From NCBI GenBank assembly GCA_037367405.1, contig JAZKJV010011616.1, positions 62,001 through 126,000 of the forward strand: 64,000 bases of DNA, given 5' to 3'. The DNA comes from Ottelia alismoides. Taxonomy: Eukaryota; Streptophyta; Magnoliopsida; Alismatales; Hydrocharitaceae. Position numbers and translations under genes: made by a program. The notes under the pieces were generated by a model. It was not told the origin of the DNA. It worked only from the letters and a program-made list of their open reading frames with translations, and ran no database searches. Of this stretch, positions 47,435-58,530 are shown in pieces; the stretch's first letter is position 1; every line of letters starts with the position of its first letter.

Positions 47435-49327
47435 CTTTGCTAGTCCCTAGCGAACATTTATACAATAAGTGCAGAAAATGAAAATTAAAGAAAAGAAAAA
47501 GAAAGAAAAAGGATCAGGTTTAGTTCTCAACCATGTCTTCACAAAATCAAAGTTTGGAGCTTAAATCAGACCTTTGGGATTTTAGTACGGGCGGAACCTT
47601 ATTGGGAATCAGATTTGAAACACAACATATTTTGAAAAACACAAAACTATGCTCTAGTCTCCTCATTAGCTATGTCAGAATACTTCAACTCATACGCAAA
47701 TCCTTGCGACTATGAATCTCACTCGTACAGTGTATGTGATAGCAGCTCTCCCCAACTGAAATGACAAAGAGACTGACTTCTCTAGTATGACAACTCAATG
47801 ATTCCCCAAACTAGCAACTCTTTCCTCGAGGAGCGGGGTATTCCCTTCTAAGTTCAAGTGATAACCATCTCAATAGGAGGGGGTGAAGAGAAGAATGGAC
47901 AGTAGCTAGTGTAGTTACCTATCCTAGGATGCATGACCAGTGTACTCAAGTCATCCAGCTGCAGGCTCACATGATATGACTTTGAAGCTAAAGCTTGCTT
48001 ATTCGACTTTACAAATATGTACACTCCGGTAGGGATTTTATTTTCAATCAAGCCTATCCATTTTTTTGGAGTTTCTGCTTTTTTTCCTTTTTTGCTTTTT
48101 GTTGAAATACTATATGCAACAGCATTACATAAGGAGTTTTTACTCTTGAGCTAGTAGATTATCCCATTTTTGAAGCATTATTGCAACACACACCCTTTTG
48201 TCCTTAGACGTCGATGCTACTGGAAGGGTTGGGGTGCACTTCCCTCCCTAGACAAAGACAAATGTTTCCACATATGTGTGTCTCATACTAGCAAATCCAA
48301 TCCCCTCACCACTCCAATCGAGTTGAGCCAGGTGAAAGGTGCATATGTCCAAGTTAGGTCATTATCGACCATGCGTGTGCTTCGAAATACTCTAGTTAGG
48401 CAGTGAAGGATCCATTGAACCAAGTCTCATGATTATCAAAGAATTAAGTCAACTAGACATAAAGTACCTCAATTCCAGCTCCTATAAGGTTCCCGTGATT
48501 AGGTAGATTTAAGGTCCAACCAAGCTCCAATCTTCGGATTTACTTAGACTTGTTCAATTATAAAACTCAATTCGAAATATGTGAATGCTATGCAAATGCT
48601 ATGTATAATGTACGAAAATATTTTTGTGATGTAATTTTCAAAGTTTTGAACTTTTTATGTATTTTTGAAAAAGTTTTGCAAATATTTTTGGATTTTTTGT
48701 TAAAGTAAAATATTTTGGCTATGAAAATAGGTGAAATATTTACACGGGAATGCATCTTATATTTACAAGAGTTAGGGATTTTAAGAATTTATAAGGGATA
48801 TGTTAGTTAATTTTACTGTTAATAAATAATTTGAGTGATGTATATATTCCTCAAACTTATTTTAAAATGATTTTACAAATAATTTTGAAAACTATAGTCT
48901 AAAAAAATTTTCGCAAATAATTTATACAAACATTAGCACACATTTGAAAATAATATTGCAAAGGTTTTTCAAATAGTTTATATAGATTTTTCAAAATATT
49001 TTTGCAACCATTTGCAAATCACTTTTCAAACATTTTTATTTCACACAAAGAAAAGAAATTTTACAAAAAAATATTTTTTACAAAGGTTGAAAATATTTAA
49101 CAAAACATTTTCCAAACAGTTTTCGAAATATTTCTCAAAAAAAATCAAAATATTTTTCAAACATTTTATAAAAACTAATTTTACCTGATTTATTAATCAG
49201 TATATACAAAAAGAATTTGGGGGTGATAATCATCTTTTTAATAAGTGGCTTATAGTATTTTATATAGTATTTTAGCCATAATATTATTAAAAATATGAAA
49301 GTATGATTTACTGCTAAAGTATATACG
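47435..49327 (-). other. RE-E 3' noncoding region
   Basis: It contains the block common to all six elements (48360-48540) and the AT-rich TTTGAAAAT-type repeats (48600-49190). No sense gene is recognised. Confidence 0.6.
47533..47715 (+). CDS. RE-E antisense reading frame (hypothetical)
   Basis: A 60-codon frame with an ATG runs opposite to RE-E (MSSQNQSLELKSDLWDFS). The same frame is open in RE-B (minus, about 17120-17290) and RE-D (minus, 37278-37490), and in RE-A with one extra base. Conservation in four independent copies is suggestive, but the region is short and DNA-level conservation alone could explain it. Confidence 0.3.
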   Translation: MSSQNQSLELKSDLWDFSTGGTLLGIRFETQHILKNTKLCSSLLISYVRILQLIRKSLRL

Positions 49328-49671
49328 ACCCCCCTATACTTAGCTTGAGCTATGTCCTCATAGATCAGAGAGAAAAGGAGAAGATATGACTCGTACTGAG
49401 TATAGAAAAGCCTATAGGATAAACGAATGCAGAAATCAACAAATGATATTTCGACCGTCCCCCCTATACTTAGGATCAACTGATCCTAAGTATATCAGAC
49501 TATACACAAGAAAGGGATGGTCAAGTGTGGGAATGGATAGATCACAACTCGGATTGTCTCCCCATATCCCTAACTATAGACAAGAAAGGAGATGGTGGAG
49601 GGGATCAGAGAATTGAACAACTTGAGGTGAACATCCCCCTATACTAAGAAAAAAGTACATCCTAAGTATAG
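49328..49671 (-). repeat. RE-E hairpin/G-run array (four modules)
   Basis: Modules on the minus strand lie at 49631-49671, 49556-49579 (degenerate), 49455-49495 and 49328-49365. The 49455-49495 unit pairs TACTTAGGATCA with TGATCCTAAGTA, a perfect 12-bp stem with an AC loop. Confidence 0.75.
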
Positions 49672-49689
49672 CAATTATTAAAGGGATGA

Positions 49690-51180
49690 CAACATTTTGG
49701 AAGAACAGAAACTAAAGAATGAAAAGAAGAAAAGAATAAAAATCATTCAAAAATGTTTTGATTTGCTTTGTCTTCTATTGCAGCGATGGAAATCTTCAGC
49801 TCATCATCGTAAATCACTTGGATTAAGTCAAAGACAAACAAAATGTGTCATGTTCAAGATAAGCTTTCAAAAGTTGTCCATTGACCACAAATGGATGTGT
49901 GTCAGCTGTCAAACCAGATATCATCACGCTTTCGTTGCCACGCACATGTCTCACTATAAACAGCCCAGTCCATTTGCTCTTCAGCATGCCTAGAAAGATC
50001 TTCAATTTCACATCAAACAACCCCACCTATTGACCCAGCTCGAAGGACATGCGGCAGATAAGCCTGTCGTGCCACTTTTTGACCTTCTCCTTATACATCT
50101 GGCTATTATCATGTGCATAATCTCTGAATTCCAATAACCTGTTTAGATCCACTTTTCGGTGCTTCCTAGCTTTCTTGGAGTCCAAGTTACAGATGTTGAT
50201 GACCATAAAGATTTATATATCAGCTCAACGGGAAGATGACATGGCTTGTCATAGACAAGGCGGTAAGGAGACATTCCTAATGGAGACTTGTACACGGTTT
50301 TGTAAGCCCAATGAACTGAATCAAGTAGCTGAGACCAGTTCATGCAATCTGGATGTACAAGCTTTTGTAGAATTATCTTTATCTTCATGTTTGAACATTC
50401 AGATAAGCCATTCGACTATGGCTGGTAAGGCGAATCGACACGATATTCTATGCAAAGTTCTTCAATTAACTTCTTCACCTCTTTGTTGATGAAATGGCTA
50501 CCCCCTGTCTGATATTAAAATGTTAGGGATCTCGAACCGTGCAATGATGTGATCTCTTAAGAATTGACAGACAGTCTGGCTGTCAATGGTTCAGGCGGGA
50601 ATAGACTTAACCTAGTGATTCACGTAGTCCACAACAAGCAGAATGTATTCGTAGCACTGATTGTTCGGAAATAGTCTCATAAAGTCGATGCCCCAAGCGT
50701 CGAAGATGTATGATATCTGAATGAACTTCAGAGGCATCGTATCTCTCATTCCTTTGGTGTCACCCATCTTCTGGTAGTCAGTGCAATGCATGACGTAGTC
50801 TTCTGCATCTTTGAATAGTGTAGGACACAAATGGCCATTCTGACGAACTTTTGTTTTCGTATGTCTTCATGAATGGTGTCCTCATGATTCTTTATCATGA
50901 TAAAGTGCAAGTACATTTGTAATTTCCTCATAAAGAATACACCTCCTCCAGATGAAATCTACCCCCTCACGGATAAGATATGGATCCTCCCACTGGTAGA
51001 AATGGATATTAGAAAAAAATTTGCCCACTTTCAGTTTTGGCCAATCTTGTGGAGTTCTCTTGGATACAAGATAGTTTACAATATCTGCATACCATGGAAG
51101 CGAGATAACTGACAAAATTGCCTCATCTGGAATTGTCTCTATGATTGGTTGCAAGTTCGGCTCAGGAGATTCAGGGTCAG
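49690..51180 (-). pseudogene. RE-E integrase
   Basis: Reading the minus strand: HLSRLPDPESPEPN linker (51200-51160), CTLFKD/HCTDYQKMGDTKG zinc-binding-region remnant (50830-50740), core with AWGIDFM (about 50690), then WAYKTVYKSPLGMSPYRLVY and CHLPVELIYKSLW (50320-50200). The C-terminal VKLKIFLGMLKSKWTG segment is near 50010-49970. Stops and frameshifts break it into pieces, but order and motifs match RE-B and RE-C. Confidence 0.82.
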
Positions 51181-52500
51181 GAAGTCTGGACAAGTGGTCG
51201 GACATCACATTCTTAATTCCAAGTTTCTCTCGAATTTCAAGGTCAAACTCCTAGAGAGAAGTATCCACCTAATTAGACGTGGTTTGGTGTCCTTTATTTG
51301 TTGTAAGTACCTGATGGCCAAGTGATCTGTATATATGATGACCCTGAACCCAAGGAGATGGGATCTGAAATTTTCCAAAGCAAAACCGCTAGCAGCTCCT
51401 TTTCAGTTACTGTGTAATTCCTTTGAGCTTCATCGAGCATTCGACTAGTGTATTGAATAGTAAATGGTATAATATCTTTCCTCTGTCGAAGTAGAACATC
51501 GATGGCATAACCTGACACATCTGTCATTATCTCAAATGGTTGTGTCCTAATCGGCGGCTACAAGATAGGGGCCTGAGTGATAAGTTCCTTAAACTGATTA
51601 ATGGCAAGGAGCACATGGTCGTCAATAATGAAATCATTCTCCTTACCTAGCAACTTGGTAAATGGTCTGGCAAACTTACTGAAATCTTTGATTAACCATC
51701 AGTAGAAACTGACATGGCCCAAGAACGACCATACTTGCTTGATAGTTGTAGGTGCTCTAGTTTGGATATCACCTCTACCTTGGCTGTGTCAACTTCCATG
51801 CAACGTTTAGATACAACGTGACCAAGCACAATTCCTTCTGTCACTAAAAAGTTTCTCTTCTCCCACGAGATCACTAGATTTACTTCACAGCACCTCCATA
51901 AGACTCGGACTAAGTAATCAAGGCATTGATCAAAGGAGTCTCTGTAGATCGAAAAATCATCCACGAAAACCTAAAGAAAAAAGTCCACCATGTCGGCGAA
52001 AACTGCAAGCATACACCTATGAAATGTGGTTGGGCTATTGCATAGACCAAAAAACATCTGTTTGAAGGCATATATACCAAATGGATAGGTGAATGTAGTC
52101 TTCTCTTGATCTTCCAGAGTTATGGCAACTAGGTTATACCCAGAGTATCCGTCCAAGAAGCAGAAATATTCCTTCGCCGCTAGTCTCTCGAGAATATGGT
52201 CTATGAAGGGCAACGAAAAGTGGTCCATCTTATTGTCGAGATTGAGACTTCTATAATCCACACACACTCGCCAAGAAGTGGGTACCATGGTAATCCTAAT
52301 TTCTTCAGCACTACAAGTAGAGGGCTCACCCATTTGCTGTCGGAGATGGAATATATGAATCATGCATCACACCATTTTTGAATCTCTTTCATGACAACCT
52401 CCTGAAGGTTTGGATTCAGCCTTCCTCTAAAATCGTGAGAGGGGTTGCTATCATCCTCAAGGAAAATGCGATGCGAGCAGAAGGAAGGGTTAATCACATG
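51181..52500 (-). pseudogene. RE-E reverse transcriptase and RNase H
   Basis: The longest open piece (52363-51971) carries WRVCVDYRSLNLDNKMDHF, FIDHILERLAAKEYFCFLDGYSGYN and FGLCNSPTTFHRC. The FVDD active site is at 51956-51967, one stop after the previous piece. SWEKRNFLVTEGIVLGHVVSKR follows (51880-51815). RNase H-like sequence is at 51527-51180 (TDVSGYAID, YTSRMLDEAQ, TEKELLAV). Of the three pol genes here, its RT is the best preserved. Confidence 0.88.
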
Positions 52501-53188
52501 GAGATCTTAAGTTTTCCAGACAATAGGATTGCGATTTCGTTCAAGAACCTCCATCGGATGAGATTCCCGGTCTTCAGTCAGATGGTCATTGATGATGATC
52601 GGGTACATATTAGGTTCACCCGCAAGGAAGGCGTACTTCAGATTGGAGGGCAGTTGTTTCATCTCCGACAGAGTGAGAGCTGCTTCGACGGTGACTTCGG
52701 CTATCATAACAGGTGGTGGTTCTTTCATCTGTTCAGTGTTCACCATGCTTTGTTCAGCCTCTTCATTAAAAATTCACAAAATTTTTCCATAATATCCTCT
52801 TCATTGTAGAAATACTCGATGATCTGCTCTTGGTCTTGAAGGTACATTATTTCCACCGAAACCTCAGCAAGCAATTCATCAAGAATCTCATCATGATCGA
52901 TAAGGGGAAATTCGACTGTATTCTCCATTCCTTCCTCGAGGAAGAGGAATTCATGGATCTCATTATCAACCATAAATTGGTTGGTATCTTGAATTTCAGC
53001 TAGAAAGTCATAGTCTTCATAATGTTCAATCACCTGCACATCCGTTGCACATGTTCCCTTCGTAGGCTTTGCATTGGACACAGTCGCTATCTTAACTTTG
53101 TTGTCTTTAGAGCAGAATGTAATTTTTCTAGTGTTGTAGTTCACCACGGCATTGTCCATTCACAGAAATAGCCGACCAAGGATACATC
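52501..53188 (-). pseudogene. RE-E protease C-terminus and pro-RT linker, cut by RE-F
   Basis: Just inside the break the minus strand reads ILGRLFL, a stop, then MDNAVVNYNTRKITF, the C-terminal end of the retropepsin region (the ILGRPFL segment). A 139-codon acidic linker stays open (53159-52740; YEDYDFLAEIQDTNQF), followed by EMKQLPSNLKYAFLAGEPN (52660-52600), which leads into RT. RE-C has a decayed counterpart of the linker at 22770-23000. The protease active site lies beyond RE-F. Confidence 0.75.
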
Positions 53189-54179
53189 TGACGGTTCGCA
53201 GATCGCCCTCATTAAGAAACTTAGATTATCGTTTGGTTAAAAATATGGCGTTTCGTTGTAGGCGGGCAATTGGAATCGGTCAAGAAATAACCACACGAAA
53301 TTTTTGTCGATTTTAATCAATGCGGTTTTATGTTTATTTTACTTGGGCAAGTCCCAAGGTCAAACACAAGGAGACAAAGGAACAACCTAGAGTTTTGTCG
53401 ATCGAAGTTCAAGCATGATTTACGAGGCGGACTTTTTTTTGTATTTTTTATTCCAATAAAGATGCAAAATGCAATTTTTGGCCTATTTTAGGGACTAAAA
53501 TGTAAATATCGATCAAACAATGTCCAAAGAATATGAAATTTGGTCAAGATGATAATTATGATGAAATGAATGCACTGTAATATTTTTGGAATTTTTGGAG
53601 CAAGATGAATTTTTTATGAATTTTTAAATGCAAACAAAGTAATTTTAATATTTAATTATAATAAATATTAAACCTAATTGTTTTCAAGGGATAAAATTAT
53701 CTAAGATCTATCTCTGGGTGATTGATCTCAGAAAGATCCTAATCCTCGTAAATGTGAGATTTAATATTTATTAAAAATCAAATATTGAAATATGCAAAAT
53801 GATTTTTACAAGGCAAATTATGCATGCAAATGTAATTCTTTTTTGCTACAATGTTAAACACGATTAATTCAACAATCCCAGATTTTTCAGCAATTTTTAG
53901 AGCAACGGTTAATCAATTACAAATTTTAGAGCACAAAATGGGCACAGTATGCATTTTTCCACAAAATTGTTAATTATTAATTAACCATTGATCACAAAAA
54001 TGTCAGACATATGCCATAATGTAGAGAATTAATTGTAGAACAAAATGTTGACTTTTGATAAATAAAATAATGCACTGTAGTAGTCCAAAATAAAGGGGGA
54101 ATACATGGGTATAAATGCACTTTCAATATTAAAATAAATATAAAAATGCAGAGCAGGGGTGAAAATTTGAATACCTAAA

Positions 54180-55310
54180 CCCCCAAGGGGTCTTCTGCAA
54201 AATTACCAAGGGATCACGTGCCAAGCACGTGACCCTTGGTTGGCGGGGGCTAATATGCAAATTAGGTGAATTCAGGGGTGGCTTCTGAAATTAACACATT
54301 AATTCACGTGCTATTCGCATGACCACTGGAGCTGCTTGTAAATCCTAGAAGTCCCGAGGGTTGTTTCTGCAATTTTCCCACCCAAGCACGTGGGATTACG
54401 TGCGGGGGGGTCTTTGATTTGGGCGGACTCTGGGGGTGTAGTTGCAAGAAGGACCCTCCCGATGCATGCCTTGCATGCAGGGAGGGTCTCGGGATTCACG
54501 CCCGACCGTTAGTAGTATCTTTGCGGTGGAGGGGGGAATCCTTTGGCGGAGCTGCTGGTGTTGAATGGGAGGTTGTCGATGGAGCTCTGAACATAAGCTC
54601 AAAGCAAGCAGCAGTGCTTCTAGTGGCTTGCTGGATTTGAACTTGCTTCTGGAAGTTGGAGAAGACCACAGATGTGCGTCGATGGCGTAGCTGCGTGGAT
54701 GGCGGAGGAGCGGGTGAAGTAGTTGAACGTCATTTGCGGAGATGGTAGCGGTTGTGGATGAAGAAGGTGTCATTGTCGATGAAGGTGGATATAAGTTAAC
54801 GATGAAGGTGGAGGTGGTTATCAGGTCGGTAGCGGACTCAACGGCGATGCCGGAGCAGAGCAGTAGCGGCGGTTGAAGGTTGTGGTTCAGCGGTGGCTAG
54901 ACCACCGGACCTCGTCGCACGAAGGCGTCGAAGCTGTCACCTTCGAACATTGTTCTCTATAGGCGGATGGTGTGTTTGAAGGCAGTAGAGGGAGTTTTAT
55001 AGGATTGATGGGTGACGAGAGAAGGAAGGCTATCGCAGAATGGGGATCTGATTGGGATTCGATTCGGTGATTGGAGATATGGGATTCACGATAATTGATG
55101 GACGGAGATTTCGACGGGCGAGCGCGAGATAGGCAGAGATAACCGGGATGGAGGTGGCGGTGGAGCAAAAGAGGAAGGGGGAGGAAGATGGAGCAGTGGC
55201 CGTCTGATCAGCCGAGATCGGACAGCCACGATGATGCCGCGTGGCGCCAATTTGGGGCTGGAGTATCACGTGCTGGGCATATGCGACGGAGGCACGTGCC
55301 CCGCATGTGC
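54180..55310 (-). promoter_or_regulatory. G-box-rich promoter-like block of RE-F LTR
   Basis: ATCACGTG, GCACGTGAC, TTCACGTGC, GCACGTGGG and similar ACGT-core sites occur repeatedly at 54214-54235, 54304-54312, 54385-54393, 55266-55273 and 55291-55300. ACGT cores bind bZIP/bHLH factors. The cluster suggests light- or abscisic-acid-type control, which is inference. The same sites recur in the second LTR from 63480. Confidence 0.4.
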
Positions 55311-55318
55311 TGGATTTT

Positions 55319-55340
55319 TAATATATATATATATATATTA
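55319..55340. repeat. Short (AT)n microsatellite
   Basis: About ten AT units in the RE-F 3' LTR. Confidence 0.8.
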
Positions 55341-56430
55341 AATAAAAACAAATAAAAATAAATCTAAAAAATGGGTGACACATGGTGACTCCAGGAGCTG
55401 CCACGTGTCAGCCCCACAAAATTCAAAAAAAATACAAAGAAAAATAGAAAAGAAATAGCAAGCGACCTTGGATCGAAAAGGTTTCTTCATAATCATTGCT
55501 CTTCACAATGAGATCTACAACTTTCATGAAGACATCAAAACTAAAATCGATCATTTGCACAAAGCGATTTTGTTGGGGTATCCCATGTACATAGAATACC
55601 TTGATTTTGGGGTTTTATAATTTTTTTCATTTTTAAACCAGATAAAAATACGAAAAAAATATGATAAAAACAAGGATAATTGTTTACACATTAATCTAAT
55701 TTTTTTGGGTTTTTATTAATTAAGAAAAAGAAGAAATAAAATAAAAGACAAAAAATATGATTTTTGCACAAACAGTTAGTGAAGACTTGGACTCAATTTG
55801 TTTCATTGATTTAAAGCTCAGTTTGTATTTAGATTTTTGCACATTTTAATAAATCTTTCATCAATGAAGACAACTGAAAAAGAAATAAACTAAAATAGGC
55901 CAATTATGTACCTAAAATAATTGGTCAAAAACCGTTAAAATACAAAATGTACAAAAGATGCCCAAAACCCAACTTTCATATACGAGCTTCGATTCACTTT
56001 GACTTGGTCTTGTTTTAAAAGTATTTGAATGTACATTAGTTCAAAGGTGAGTAGGATAATAAGGGACACTGGATGTGGAAGATATGAGGATTTTAGTCTG
56101 GGAATCCTAGAACTAGGGTTCGGGTTTTCGGTCCACTTATTTGGGCTTATTTTTCATTTATTCTTGTTAGTGATATGTACACAATGGAGGTGGTTTTGGG
56201 TCATTCGAAGTTAGCATGAATGAGTTAAAAATAAGGGAAGTTAGGCTATTTACAGGTCCATTAGCGGGGATTTTTGGCTTCTTATTTTGCGCAAAAATAA
56301 GGGATAAAATGCAATTCTTTCAAAACATGCATGAATGATAATTGTGCAGAATAAATGAAGAAATGACAATGATTTTTAGGGATTTGAGCTTAATTAATGA
56401 TATTTAGAGTGATGAATCTGAGATTGATCA

Positions 56431-56444
56431 TCCCCCTCTCGTCC
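56431..56444 (-). other. RE-F polypurine tract
   Basis: The minus strand reads GGACGAGAGGGGGA immediately before the LTR start TGATCAATC. Confidence 0.75.
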
Positions 56445-57690
56445 CTGACCATCAAAAGAAATGCCATGAGGTTAAATGAGATTGGGTTCCATACCAAGAC
56501 CATGAGCTGAAGGTGAGAATGAAACTAGACTCGACCTTTGGATTATTAATTTGGCGGAACTTTTGTGAGACTTAGAATTTTAAAATCAACAGCCTTCAAG
56601 TTCTACACATCATTGTCACTTAGATCAATCCTCTTCCCAAAGCATACCCTATGAACATTGAAAAATTGACTCATGTGTGTGAAAGGTTTTAGCTCTTCCC
56701 ATCCAGAATGCCAGACTACCATGCAAACCTCATCTCCAATAACTCGTCCTCAGATAGTCAGGTATTTCCTTCTAAGGTCGGTCACACTGTGTTCACAATC
56801 GAATTGGGGGGAGAAGTTAGAAGAAGGATAAAAGAACTGGAGGGTGGGCAGTGTAGTCACCTCTCCGTGTGAAGCTGGGTAGTGTAGCCGAGTCTCCACC
56901 AAGATCTGCAGGTTTTCTTGAAGCTTGGACCTTTTTGGTCAGATATTTATTTGGTAGTGGCTTCTTTGTATTTGGATTTTTAGTGGTTCTTCTTGGATTT
57001 TATTGTGCCCCTACGGATATAGAATCTTTTTGTTTCCGTTCATGTTTTGGGATCTTAGAAATAATTGTGCCCAGTCGTCCATCCCCTTTCCGAAGCTTTA
57101 TTTCAACCCGTACTCCGGTCTTTAGGTTTACACGCTAACAAAAAAGAAACTCATACAATCTTTCAGAACCCCGTCTGAGTTGAGCTATGTGCATAGTGCG
57201 AGAGTACAAATTAATTCCCTATTCCAGAGTCGAACCCAGAATGAAGAGACCAGGTTAGACACTAAGAGTCAAACTCTACACATTATCATGTTGAACTTAA
57301 AGAATTAAGTCAAAGGCCTGAAGCTTCTAAAATCCTATTTCTCGATGAAGTTCCTCTAAAAATTAGGTGGATTAAGGTCAAGTCCAGACCACTCTCGGTT
57401 TCTACTCATAACTCGGTTCAGAATTCAAAGACTTTTCACATATACAAATGAAATGCTGGATGAAGTGCAGGTGTGTGAAATGCAGACACAAGGTCTTTTT
57501 ATGCAAAAATGGATAAGAAGCTTTTTTTCAAAGATTTTGGGTTGGACACAGTCAGTGTTAGTACCAAAACTCTTTTTCTTTTTTGTTTTTGTTATTGTTG
57601 TTTTTTTTTATAAATTAATTACCCACCCCGTAAATACATATAGACTAACATGAAAGTACGAGATATGGGTAAAATATATACACAATATAT
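56445..57690 (-). other. RE-F 3' noncoding region
   Basis: It has the diverged form of the block common to all elements (about 57290-57410, with GACTTAATTCTTTAAG on the minus strand). No gene is supported. Confidence 0.55.
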
Positions 57691-57696
57691 ATACAG

Positions 57697-58046
57697 ACCC
57701 CCCTATACATAGTGAGTGTTGTGTCCTCAGAGCACAAGAAGCGTAAAAAAAACATAGCTCGCGCTAAGCGTAAGAGAGTGAAAAAGAAAAGGAAGAAAAA
57801 ACAAGATACATTGGTCCGCCCCCCCATACTTAGATTGTGAACAGTGTAAATATAGAAGAAGAGAGAAAATGAGGCGGTTTGGGATATGTAGATAAAGAGA
57901 GTATATACAAATGGGCATCGGTTCCCCCTATACTTAGGCTTTGGTCAGCCTAAGTACAGAAGAAGGGTGGAAATGAGATGACTGTGAGAATGGTATGTAC
58001 AAATGGCATCGGTCCCCCCTATACTTAGGCCTTGGCCTAAGTAGAG
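57697..58046 (-). repeat. RE-F hairpin/G-run array (four modules)
   Basis: Modules at 58012-58046, 57922-57960, 57815-57848 and 57697-57733. The 58012 unit is an almost loop-free hairpin (CTTAGGCC-TT-GGCCTAAG) ending in six G on the minus strand. It is the same design as in RE-A to RE-E although the surrounding sequence is unrelated. Confidence 0.75.
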
Positions 58047-58530
58047 GAACAAGATGTACAAGGAGACCGATGTGGTCAGGAGGAAGGGTGGGTAGCCGAT
58101 GATTAAGGCAGTTTTCGGTTGATCTTTTTGTGAGCCTGTGGTGGGAGACCGTAATGACGAGACGAAGATGAAGCATATGATTCCCAACTATTATCAATGT
58201 TATCCTTGGATAAATCATGTTAAGAGTATGAGTCAGATGAAAGGTAGCCATCATGAGAGTTATCCTCAGAGGAATAGTATTTGAAAGTGGACACACTCCA
58301 GATATTCTTGTCTTTTTGATTCTTCAGTTATTTTATCAGAATTCGTTCCTTCTTCGTATCAAACGATTTGTCCTCGGATGAATACTCTGAAGCACCAGTC
58401 TCAGTCAGCTAATAAGAAATAATTCCAGTGTATTTGATGAGAGCAAGAGCATCGGCTTTAGATGAATAATAGTAAGGAACGGGATTCGTCCAACGGGAGT
58501 CGAATTTTGGATCCTTGCGAAGATATGGTT

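Larger units (their letters stand above)
45002..53188 (-). mobile_element. RE-E: autonomous-type LTR retrotransposon, 3' part
   Basis: On the minus strand it reads pro linker, RT, RNase H, integrase, hairpin array, 3' noncoding region, polypurine tract and 3' LTR. It sits inside RE-C's 3' LTR and is cut at 53188 by RE-F within the protease. Its gag and 5' LTR should lie to the right of RE-F, outside the window. Confidence 0.85.
53189..56430 (-). repeat. RE-F 3' LTR
   Basis: 3242 bases. On the minus strand it starts TGATCAATCTCAGATTCATCA next to the polypurine tract and ends GAACCGTCA. A GC-rich block (54180-55320) contains several CACGTG G-box cores. Open frames there are repeated in the other LTR (63430-64000) and are not genes. 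Confidence 0.85.

Noticed and set aside
54396..55269. GC-rich open frames resembling a host gene exon
   Set aside because: The same sequence appears at 63640-64000 in the other RE-F LTR, so it is LTR sequence. No recognisable protein.
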